Of a stretch of DNA of 64,000 bases, positions 7,930-15,506 are shown piece after piece; the first letter of the stretch is position 1, and each line of letters starts with the position of its first letter. The position numbers and the translations under genes are program-made. The notes beneath the pieces are model-generated. The model saw only the letters and a program-made list of their open reading frames with translations. It did not search any database and was not told the DNA's origin. Location of the stretch: positions 1 to 64,000 of the forward strand of contig JACIYI010000014.1 of the NCBI GenBank assembly GCA_014360005.1. The letters run 5' to 3'. Source of the stretch: Candidatus Aminicenantota bacterium. Lineage in GTDB: Bacteria > Acidobacteriota > Aminicenantia > Aminicenantales > Saccharicenantaceae.

Positions 7930-9468
7930 TCACAGCCATTCCTCTTCAATTCTTATATACTTTTTATAATAACTAATCAAGTTTTTGATTTCCCGGTTTT
8001 CTGATAATCTCCAGAGCAATTCCTCAAAAACGGTGCGGTAAAAATAACACATCGGGTCGCGGTGAGCGGTGTGGCCGAAGTATTCATATGATTTATTCAA
8101 ACAGCCGGCTCCATGGAAATGCCGCCAGGGACAATCGGCACAGGCCGGAACGTTATCTACATACCGATTTCTGGCGAGCCTGGCCAAAAGTTCAGACTCA
8201 GAGAGAAGCCGGTCAAGCGGGATGGGGTCGTCTATCTGCCCCAGGCAGAATTCATCCTTGCCCACAAGTTCCTCGCACGGGTATATTCTTCCGTCATGTC
8301 CAAAACCGAGGATAGAATTGCCCGCTCCACAGGGTGAACGGTAACACATATGCGGCCGCTGTTTGGCGACGAGATGAGCCACAAAAAGGTTCAGGTCGTC
8401 TATACTCAACCAGGTTCCTGTGCCTACGAATTCTTCCTGGGCAAAGTCTATGAGTTGAAGCCAGTGGTGGGCAAAGTCAGCCGCTCGCTGGAGGTTAAAA
8501 GATAATTCTTTTTTAGCTCTGCCCTCGTAGCAGCTGTGATTCAGGCGGAAGGACCTGGCCTTGAGTTTTTCCACCATAAAGCGGGCTACCGTCAGGTAAT
8601 CTTCAGGTTCATGAATAACCGCCAGAAAACCAGGGTTGAGTCCAGATTTTCGGGCTGCTTCAATTCCAGCCATTACTTCCTGGAATGAGCCGCGGCCGGA
8701 GCGGAAGATGCGCAGCCGGTTGTGAATCTCTTCCGGGCCATCTATGCTGACGCCCACATCAACCTGGAGCTCTTTCAGCACCTGGCTGTACCGGTCAAGA
8801 AGCAGGCCGTTGGTCTGAAGGGAGAGTGACAGTTCTTTACTAGCAGAGACAGCGACTTCTCTGGCATACCGACTCCCTTCAACCACCGCTTTGATGTTGA
8901 GCAGCGGCTCACCACCGTGAAAGCCGATGATGCATTTCTGCCCGGGGATTTCTTCCAGCACTCGTTTTATTATTTTCTTACAGGTCTCTACCGACATCAT
9001 CATCGGGTCAGGATTGTTGTGGTCAACCCGACAGTAGCGGCAGGCTAAGTTGCAGGACTCGGTCAGGTGAAGGTTGAAATAATGAGGGTATTTCTGAACC
9101 CGCCAGAGAGAAGATGGCTGATAGTAGGAATAGCCGTTGACAGTCACCATGTTTCTGATGAAAAGACGGTAAAGAAGGTGCAGAAGATAGTCGGCGGGAG
9201 ACGGCGATTCAGGGGGCGGGGTAAGTTTCAGGCCGGCAAGTTTTCTGAAGGTGCGCTCGTTTGAGCCAGGGTTTATCAACCCGGTGGAGGTGAGGAAGGA
9301 GAAGTCAGCTTGCGGCAGAACAATCCAGGAAGCTGATTCGGGTTCAACTATCAGAACACGGCCGCGGCGGGAAGAAAAATAGAGGGCGGGTACGGAAAAG
9401 AGAAAGTCATCCGGAGATAAGTTTTCTTTGAATTTTTCAAAGGTGAGGTCAGGGGCAAATTTTCCCAT
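7930..9468 (-). CDS. Radical SAM/SPASM peptide maturase
   Basis: 512 residues. The first ~130 form an N-terminal domain resembling the one in HxsB-like and other peptide maturases. The radical SAM core follows with CxxxCxxC at C139, C143 and C146 (ESCNLACRYC). GFHGGEPLLN and VGVSIDGPEEIHNRLR are typical core motifs. The C-terminal SPASM domain shows CGAGNSILGFGHDGRIYPC, then CADCPWRHFHGAGC and a final MC, enough ligands for auxiliary clusters. Enzymes of this type cleave SAM reductively and install bonds or epimerise residues in peptides. It lies 14 bp after a degenerate radical SAM-like gene and 74 bp before the His-x-Asn/Asp repeat gene, its likely substrate. The exact chemistry cannot be read from the sequence. 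Confidence 0.85.
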   Translation of the reverse strand: MGKFAPDLTFEKFKENLSPDDFLFSVPALYFSSRRGRVLIVEPESASWIVLPQADFSFLTSTGLINPGSNERTFRKLAGLKLTPPPESPSPADYLLHLLYRLFIRNMVTVNGYSYYQPSSLWRVQKYPHYFNLHLTESCNLACRYCRVDHNNPDPMMMSVETCKKIIKRVLEEIPGQKCIIGFHGGEPLLNIKAVVEGSRYAREVAVSASKELSLSLQTNGLLLDRYSQVLKELQVDVGVSIDGPEEIHNRLRIFRSGRGSFQEVMAGIEAARKSGLNPGFLAVIHEPEDYLTVARFMVEKLKARSFRLNHSCYEGRAKKELSFNLQRAADFAHHWLQLIDFAQEEFVGTGTWLSIDDLNLFVAHLVAKQRPHMCYRSPCGAGNSILGFGHDGRIYPCEELVGKDEFCLGQIDDPIPLDRLLSESELLARLARNRYVDNVPACADCPWRHFHGAGCLNKSYEYFGHTAHRDPMCYFYRTVFEELLWRLSENREIKNLISYYKKYIRIEEEWL

Positions 9469-9482
9469 TTCGGTTTCTGAGT

Positions 9483-10829
9483 CTATTCTTCCAGTCGTAT
9501 GTATCCCTTAAGGAAAAGCCCGCAGATAAAACTCAGGGCTTTTGCTCCGAATTTTTTCTTAAACCAGCGAAGGTTATGACTACCGTCTATGGAGCCAGCC
9601 AGGCGGGCCCCTTTGTGAGAAAGAACCAGGCTGTCGTAGTTATAAGCCAGCGTCGCGCCCCAGTCCCGGTCGAGCAGTTTGAACAGGGGAACTGGCTTCA
9701 AGCTGGAATCAAGGATGAACGGAGTGTTGAAAGATGAAGAAGGGGCAGAGAGAAAAGAGGGAGGAAGCAGACGAGATGAAAAAGAAAATTCAGAAGGCGC
9801 AGAAGGTGTCGCAGAAGGTGTAGAGGGTGCAGAAGGCGCAGAGGCAGATTCTGATTGAACACTCTGGAGAGGCATAGACTCTAAAAAGCAATAATGACGG
9901 TCAGAAAAAATGAAAGAAAAAAGGATATCTTTAAGTTGATTTTTTTTCAGGTCTCCGATGAGGTGCTCTGAGAGACGGCAAGGTTTAACCAGCCCATTCC
10001 GGTCAATGAAACAGGAACCAAAGGCCTGGCGGCAGCTGGGCATGGGCCCTTTTGTGAAATTATTAGTGTTAGGGTGAAGGTTGGGGTTAAGGTTAAGGCC
10101 AATGTTCAGTCCGTGGTCGAGGTGGCGATCAGGAGCAGATGAAACTAATGGAAAACATTCCTCAAGCCAGAGAACAAGTCCCCGGACTTTGAGCTCATTA
10201 ACCCAGGATGATAAACCGGCCGAGATGGAGACGGAGATGTCGGAGACTCCGTGCTCGCTGGTTTTTTCGGGGAGAATCGGGCGCAAGTGGTGGTTGAAAG
10301 GGATTAAGGGCCGGAGAGCAATTTCCAGGGCGCCAGCCTGGACAGCCTGGGTGGCCAGGTCTTCAAGCGCTAAAAGCCGGGCGTCGGCGCCTGAGGTTAA
10401 TTCGGTCGGGGCTAATTCAACAAGAAGTCCGGTTTTTATGCCGGCTGAGGAAAAAGCTCTCATGGTTTCCAGCAGCTCGTTTTTCAGGCTGGCCTCCTGA
10501 GCGTGATTGATGCTGGCCAGAAACATGACCATGGTAGATTTTTTCAGCCTGGAAAGGGGCTTGACATAGGAAGAAAAATTGTTTTGGGAAGAAGGGAGAA
10601 CCAGCCGGATTTTTAATGCTCGCGGCTGCTGGTCCAGGTCCTGCACGATTTGCAGAAGCCCATCGCTTAGACCTTCAATGGCTTCCAGCTGAATGATGGT
10701 GGAAAAGTTAAGCACCTGGTTAAGAGCTGACCTGGTCCAGCTGGCTTCTGGGTTTATTTCCATACGGAAGACAAAAGGCTCCGGTCTTTGAGGAAGTAAA
10801 TCTATCTTACGTTGGAGTATGTTTTTCAT
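9483..10829 (-). CDS. Degenerate radical SAM-like partner protein
   Basis: 448 residues, first gene of the operon. The N-terminal ~225 residues have alternating helix/strand segments like a TIM barrel but contain no CxxxCxxC, so the SAM-cleaving cluster is absent. A SPASM-like segment remains at about 275-310 (SCRQAFGSCFIDRNGLVKPC, then RLSEHLIGDL). After a Ser/Ala/Pro linker (about 325-370), the last ~80 residues (PLFKLLDRDWGATLAYNYDS to GYIRLEE) look like a small winged-helix or PqqD-like domain. A plausible role is to recognise the precursor or support the active enzyme encoded next. The family assignment is inference from the motif pattern and position. Confidence 0.6.
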   Translation of the reverse strand: MKNILQRKIDLLPQRPEPFVFRMEINPEASWTRSALNQVLNFSTIIQLEAIEGLSDGLLQIVQDLDQQPRALKIRLVLPSSQNNFSSYVKPLSRLKKSTMVMFLASINHAQEASLKNELLETMRAFSSAGIKTGLLVELAPTELTSGADARLLALEDLATQAVQAGALEIALRPLIPFNHHLRPILPEKTSEHGVSDISVSISAGLSSWVNELKVRGLVLWLEECFPLVSSAPDRHLDHGLNIGLNLNPNLHPNTNNFTKGPMPSCRQAFGSCFIDRNGLVKPCRLSEHLIGDLKKNQLKDILFSFIFSDRHYCFLESMPLQSVQSESASAPSAPSTPSATPSAPSEFSFSSRLLPPSFLSAPSSSFNTPFILDSSLKPVPLFKLLDRDWGATLAYNYDSLVLSHKGARLAGSIDGSHNLRWFKKKFGAKALSFICGLFLKGYIRLEE

Positions 10830-10844
10830 TTTAAACCCGCGGTT

Positions 10845-10855
10845 ATTTTACCATA
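10845..10855 (-). promoter_or_regulatory. Extended -10 promoter motif of the radical SAM operon
   Basis: On the minus strand the bases read TATGGTAAAAT, ending 15 bp before the operon's first ATG at 10829. The same 11-mer occurs at 22883-22893 and 25191-25201, each time just upstream of a gene. TG-x-TAAAAT fits an extended -10 element; no good -35 was seen. Confidence 0.45.
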
Positions 10856-10891
10856 CAAAACCAAAACGGGGGGTGCCCCAATAAATTGGAA

Positions 10892-11367
10892 AAAATCGGG
10901 ACAACCTAGATTTTTCCGATTTTTGCCGGAAGCACACTCCGGAAAACCAGTACGGCAAACTCAGGAAACTAATGATATTTAATCTTTCTTATTTTTTATG
11001 GGTTAGTGGTTAGCCAGTAGTGATTAAATTAACCCAGGCTTCATTCTCAATCAGTTAATCCCACCCTGATTCTTAATTTAATAAATAAGGCGCTTCCGGA
11101 TTCTTAATGAAAAGGTGGTCCAGGTCAAAGGAAGCAGGCGCATGGTTAAGGCGTTCTCGTTTTTCGTTATTATGCTATTATGCGCAAATTAGGCTCGGGT
11201 GCAGTGGCCGAGCTTTAAATTTCGGGCTGTTGTCAAGGTTTTCTCAGTTTCCCGGGCAAATCAGGCATCAATAAGGGGTAGCCTGCTCGCTCCCTTACTG
11301 CTCCATCGGCCCTGATTATTTTACGAAAAATGGGGTAAAAAAATCGGGTAAACGAGTATTGTGTCCC
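10892..11367. repeat. 476-bp direct repeat, copy A
   Basis: A non-coding repeat nearly identical to 14728-15204 and in the same orientation. It opens with AAAATCGGGACAACCTAG, includes a small hairpin (ATTTTTCCGATTTTT pairing with AAAATCGG), and closes with CGAGTATTGTGTCCC. Only about ten differences were noticed by eye. No open frame of note. The two copies bracket the TonB receptor gene at 11440-14532. Confidence 0.85.
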
Positions 11368-11372
11368 GCTTT

Positions 11373-11410
11373 AAAAAGGCCCGTGCCCCTTAGCCTCCAG
11401 GGCGCGGGCC
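11373..11410 (-). terminator. Rho-independent terminator of the minus-strand TonB receptor gene
   Basis: Read on the minus strand, GGCCCGCGCCC, a ten-base loop and GGGGCACGGGCC form a strong hairpin, followed by TTTTTAAA. It lies 30 bp past the receptor stop codon. Confidence 0.8.
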
Positions 11411-11439
11411 CTATCGCTTACTGTTAACTAGCTGTCTTA

Positions 11440-14400
11440 TCAGAAGGAGAATCGGAAGCCAAGCCGAGCTGACCAGCTGCTGAAACGAGTTGACCACTGA
11501 CCGAAAGCTGGATGGGGATTGCCTGAAGTCTGAACCCAATCAAGATAATTCTGAGCCAGAGTCCCGCCGAGAATTTCATCATCATCAGCCCAGATTGAAG
11601 TTCGATTCAAGTCAGTTATTTTGCTCTGAATAGTTTTGGTATTGGTGAAGTTATTAATCTGCAGGTTGATGGCCGCTGCATATTTGCTACCGAATTTCAG
11701 GACGTATTCCATATAAATATCGGCCCAGATGGTAAATGGCAACCTGCCCAAATCGGCGCGATTTTCCGGATAGATATATCTGTTATTCATGTAGAGCCTG
11801 GTGGTTAGAGGTAAACCGCTTCTTCCGTAAGCAGTCAATCCGACCGTCAGACCAAATGGAAAAACATAAGAGCCGTAGGCCTTAATATAGTGGGTCCGGT
11901 CATGGGGAAGAGGGCCTTTGAGAACATTTCCGTAGACATCATAGGCCATAAACCAGTCATCATAATAAAGGGTAACGTTGGGGGCATTGCGGCCGTCTTC
12001 ATCAGCGCTGCTCAAACCTGAATAATTACCCTGCACCCGGCTCAGAGTGTAATTGATGCCACCCTGCCAGTTATTGCTGAACCTCTTTTCCAGAGAAATA
12101 TTCAGGCCATAATAATCCCTCTTGGCTTTGGGAACCGGCCAGTATTCATCAGCGAATTTTCCACCCTGAGACACAGGCCGCGAATAACCATACCCAGGAT
12201 TGGTAATGTAAAAGATTTCCTGGAGGGTGGTCCCAACCCACTCTAGAGCGCCTACGTCTTCGATCGTTCTGATTAAATGTTTGTGGACCAGCCGAACCGA
12301 CAGGGAAACGTTTTCCATTAACTTCTTTTCGGCACCGAAAGAAATTTCACTCTGGGCAGCCGGTTTCAATTCGGGGTCAACCCGGTCGAAGGAAGGCGGC
12401 AGGAAATCAAGCGTTCCGGCGTAGGTGTTGTTGGCTTCCTGGCTGGCCCGGTCATCCAGCAAACCACTGGCGGCAATCTGGGTCCAGTCCGGGTCCTTCA
12501 GGGCATAATAATCTCTTTTATGTTTCCAGCCGCCGAAGCTCAGCACGGCAATGTAGAGCTTCATCACGTCGTAGTAAATACCATAGCTGCCGAACAGTTT
12601 CAGGCTGGAATCGCCGAAGACATCATAAACTACACCTATTCTCGGAGCCAGTTTATCGGTTAAGTTAAAATTAACCGGCCTTTTGATGTCAGCATAAATC
12701 GGGTCATCAGTAAATGATGGTATGTATTCGCTTTCAGCTCTCAGACCAAAATTCAGGGTCAGTCGGTCGCGGATAGTCCAGGAATCCTGGAGGTAAATGG
12801 CCCAGTTATTGCTGCGGGCATTCCAGACTCCGCCGTAAGGTGAAGTCCATCCCGAACGGATGTAATAATAACCATATGGTCCGTAGTAAGGGTCGTCCGG
12901 GGGCGCCCCAACTCCAACAGGAAAACCAAGTCCGTTGTAAGTTCTGTTCCAGAAGAGGTAAACTCTGGGGTAAGGAGAATAATCCAGAACATCTTCATGC
13001 AACTGAATAAACTGTACTCCTGCTTTCCAGGCGTGCTCTCCCATCAGGCTGAGATAATAGGTAAAATCAAGATTGGCGCTGATCTTCTCGTAGAGTCTCC
13101 TTTTGGTTTCCAGGTAGATGGGTGAGTCAGTCCAGTAAGCATAATGCAGAAGCTCAGGATGAGCCTGGAAAAAGGGGTCTGTCTGGAAGACATAGTTTGA
13201 AGTATAAAAATAATGGGTGCTGCGATCCGGGGGCTTGATTTGCTGATTGGTTATATTCTGGCGATGCCAGCCGGCTCTCAGGCTCACGAGGAAGTTGTTG
13301 CTGGTAGAATAATCAGCATTAAAGGACGTAGAATAGTCTGGATAATCATATCCCTCTCTGTACCACTCATAGGAAGAAGATGAAGTCCCTCCGATGGCTG
13401 GTATGGCACCACGATATTTGTAGAAATTGTTGACCAGGCTGGCCGAAAGGCGCAGGCCCTGGATGGGGGCGGCCGTCAGCTTGACAGAACCGTTGTAGTA
13501 ATAATTACGTGCCGAAAACTGATAAAAAGGACCCTGTCGCTGGTTAAAATCTCGCAGGGCGAGAGTTTCACTGTAAATCGGGTTGAAAGAACCGAAAAAC
13601 CACAGGCGGTTCTTGATTAGGTAGCCCCCGAGGCTGAAAGCCCCTTCCAGCCGATTGTATTTGTCCCTGTTCTTACCTCCGTTAAAGTAAAGGTCATCTT
13701 CATTTACATACTCATAAACATCCACATCGTAGGGGCTTTGCCTCAAAAAATCCCTGGCTTTGCCCTGCATGTACAGCTTGTTATTTTCATAATAACCTAT
13801 AAAGTCACCATGAAAAGCATTTCCACCTGACCTGGTAATTACATTAACCACTCCACCCATAGAGCCGCCAAATTCGGCGTTGTAGCCGGAAGCCACTACC
13901 TTAACTTCATCGATTAATTCCAGCACCACATTCTGGGCTCTGATTCCAACATGGATGCTGGTAATGTCAGTGCCGTCGACATGCCAGACATTTTCCGCTC
14001 CCGAAGCCCCGTCCATCGTAAAGCCACCAACTTTACTTTCATAATGAACACCCGGAACAGTGTTTATCAAAGAATCAAAACTGCGGCCTCTGGGCAAATT
14101 GAGGAAAACTTCCCTGGTCATGACCTGCCCTTTGACTGTGCTCTTAACGTCAATCAGCGGGCTCTGGCCGACTACCGTGACTTCTTCCTCAATGGCAGCC
14201 GGCTCCATGGTCACGTTGATGACCAGCGTCTGGGAAAGCTCCAGGTAAATATCCTTTCTGATGATTTTCTTAAACCCAGGGAGACTGAAGGTGATCTCAT
14301 ATGTTCCAGAAGGCAGAGCCATTAACCGAAAAATGCCGTTGGCATCGGTAATGGTGGTGGCCTTACCAACCAGTTTTGGACTGGTGGCCTCAATGCTGAC

Positions 14401-14532
14401 CCCGGGCAGGGGATTACCCTGGTCATCAGTTACCTTTCCGGTTATCTTGCCTTCAGGCATTATTTGAGCGAGGGCAGCACCTGAAGCCAGCAGCCAGATG
14501 ATCAGAAAGGCTGATAAATAGATTTTTTTCAA
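11440..14532 (-). CDS. TonB-dependent receptor, Oar-like
   Basis: I choose the TTG at 14532 (1030 residues) because GAAGGAG precedes it and the signal peptide (LKKIYLSAFLIIWLLASGAA) starts there; a longer frame opens at 14595. The order is signal peptide, carboxypeptidase-regulatory-like domain (about 25-110, GKITGKVTDDQGNPLPGVSI), plug (about 120-235, MDGASGAENVWHVDGTDITS) and a large beta-barrel ending in Phe (WSARLGFRFSF), the usual outer-membrane signature. Such receptors import large or chelated substrates using TonB energy. The substrate is unknown and no partner lipoprotein is adjacent. The gene has its own promoter and terminator and sits between two nearly identical 476/477-bp direct repeats, which hints at transposition or recombination of the whole unit. 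Confidence 0.9.
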   Translation of the reverse strand: MKKIYLSAFLIIWLLASGAALAQIMPEGKITGKVTDDQGNPLPGVSIEATSPKLVGKATTITDANGIFRLMALPSGTYEITFSLPGFKKIIRKDIYLELSQTLVINVTMEPAAIEEEVTVVGQSPLIDVKSTVKGQVMTREVFLNLPRGRSFDSLINTVPGVHYESKVGGFTMDGASGAENVWHVDGTDITSIHVGIRAQNVVLELIDEVKVVASGYNAEFGGSMGGVVNVITRSGGNAFHGDFIGYYENNKLYMQGKARDFLRQSPYDVDVYEYVNEDDLYFNGGKNRDKYNRLEGAFSLGGYLIKNRLWFFGSFNPIYSETLALRDFNQRQGPFYQFSARNYYYNGSVKLTAAPIQGLRLSASLVNNFYKYRGAIPAIGGTSSSSYEWYREGYDYPDYSTSFNADYSTSNNFLVSLRAGWHRQNITNQQIKPPDRSTHYFYTSNYVFQTDPFFQAHPELLHYAYWTDSPIYLETKRRLYEKISANLDFTYYLSLMGEHAWKAGVQFIQLHEDVLDYSPYPRVYLFWNRTYNGLGFPVGVGAPPDDPYYGPYGYYYIRSGWTSPYGGVWNARSNNWAIYLQDSWTIRDRLTLNFGLRAESEYIPSFTDDPIYADIKRPVNFNLTDKLAPRIGVVYDVFGDSSLKLFGSYGIYYDVMKLYIAVLSFGGWKHKRDYYALKDPDWTQIAASGLLDDRASQEANNTYAGTLDFLPPSFDRVDPELKPAAQSEISFGAEKKLMENVSLSVRLVHKHLIRTIEDVGALEWVGTTLQEIFYITNPGYGYSRPVSQGGKFADEYWPVPKAKRDYYGLNISLEKRFSNNWQGGINYTLSRVQGNYSGLSSADEDGRNAPNVTLYYDDWFMAYDVYGNVLKGPLPHDRTHYIKAYGSYVFPFGLTVGLTAYGRSGLPLTTRLYMNNRYIYPENRADLGRLPFTIWADIYMEYVLKFGSKYAAAINLQINNFTNTKTIQSKITDLNRTSIWADDDEILGGTLAQNYLDWVQTSGNPHPAFGQWSTRFSSWSARLGFRFSF

Positions 14533-14693
14533 TTCTCTAACTCCTTCTTTCGTTAATAAATTCCCTTCCCTGGATGAATTAATCATCCGTCCCAATACCT
14601 TAGTTTTTTGAAGCCCTACCTTTCATTTAACCTCCCTATATGAAATCATAAAAAATCACCTTAAAAGTAGTTATTTCACTCCCCTAATTTTTT

Positions 14694-14721
14694 ATATTAA
14701 ATCCACAAAACAAAAAGTCAA
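14694..14721 (-). promoter_or_regulatory. Promoter of the minus-strand TonB receptor gene
   Basis: On the minus strand TTGACT (14716-14721) and TAATAT (14694-14699) are separated by 16 bases, a sigma-70-like pair. The transcript would start near 14687. Its leader contains GGGAGG followed by an eight-codon frame (MKGRASKN then stop), a possible leader peptide. Confidence 0.5.
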
Positions 14722-14727
14722 CCCTTG

Positions 14728-15204
14728 AAAATCGGGACAACCTAGATTTTTCCGATTTTTTGCCTGAAGCACACTCCGGAAAACCAGTACGGCAAACTCA
14801 GGAAACTAATGATATTTAATCTTTCTTATTTTTTATGGGTTAGTGGTTAGCCAGTAGTGATTAAATTAACCCAGGCTTCATTCTCAATCAGTTAATCCCA
14901 CCCTGATTCTTAATTTAATAAATAAGGCGCCTCTGGATTCTTAATGAAAAGGTGGTCCAGGTCAAAGGAAGCAGGCGCATGGTTAAGGCTCTCTCGTTTT
15001 TCGTTATTATGCTATTATGCGCAAATTAGGCTCAGGTGCAGTGGCCGAGCTTTAAATTTCGGCCTGTTGTCAAGGTTTTCTCAGTTTCCCGGGCAAATCA
15101 GGCATCAATAAGGGGTAGCCTGCTCGCTCCCTTACTGCTCCATCGGCCCTGATTATTTTACGAAAAATCGGGTAAAAAAATCGGGTAAACGAGTATTGTG
15201 TCCC
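14728..15204. repeat. 477-bp direct repeat, copy B
   Basis: The near-identical partner of 10892-11367 in the same orientation, again opening with AAAATCGGGACAACCTAG and closing with CGAGTATTGTGTCCC. It lies between the divergently transcribed TonB receptor genes. Confidence 0.85.
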
Positions 15205-15330
15205 CCGTTTTCGGTCAGGTGGATTCAAAAAATTGGATTAAATTCGAAAAAATTGGATTATTCAGGCCCATAAGACCGCCAAAACAAATGTAAGTTATTG
15301 AATTACATTTAATTAGAAAAAAGGTGGATT

Positions 15331-15346
15331 TGGCACGATATTTGCT
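15331..15346 (+). promoter_or_regulatory. Sigma-54 (RpoN) promoter
   Basis: TGGCACGATATTTGCT matches the -24/-12 consensus (TGGCACG, four bases, TTGCW) exactly. Transcription would begin near 15357, leaving a roughly 150-base leader before the TonB receptor ATG at 15507. This implies control by an enhancer-binding activator encoded elsewhere. Confidence 0.8.
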
Positions 15347-15393
15347 TAACTAAATATCGATATGGGTGTCGTTTTACAAAAAATTTCTCGAGA

Positions 15394-15463
15394 AAAGGAG
15401 GTGAAAGCAAGGAAGGATAACAACATTACTAACTCTGTTTGAGGGTTGGGTGCGCGTCACCCA
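15394..15463 (+). promoter_or_regulatory. Leader with perfect SD-like box and stem-loop
   Basis: AAAGGAGGT at 15394-15402 is fully complementary to the 16S rRNA 3' end, yet no ATG, GTG or TTG lies at normal spacing after it. It is followed by a 6-bp hairpin (TGGGTG / CACCCA, 15447-15463). The real gene has its own AGAGGAGGAGG just before the ATG. A ribosome standby site or leader control element is possible. Confidence 0.35.
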
Positions 15464-15506
15464 GGGCAAGGGGTTTTAATCCTACCTTACAAGAGGAGGA
15501 GGAGGA

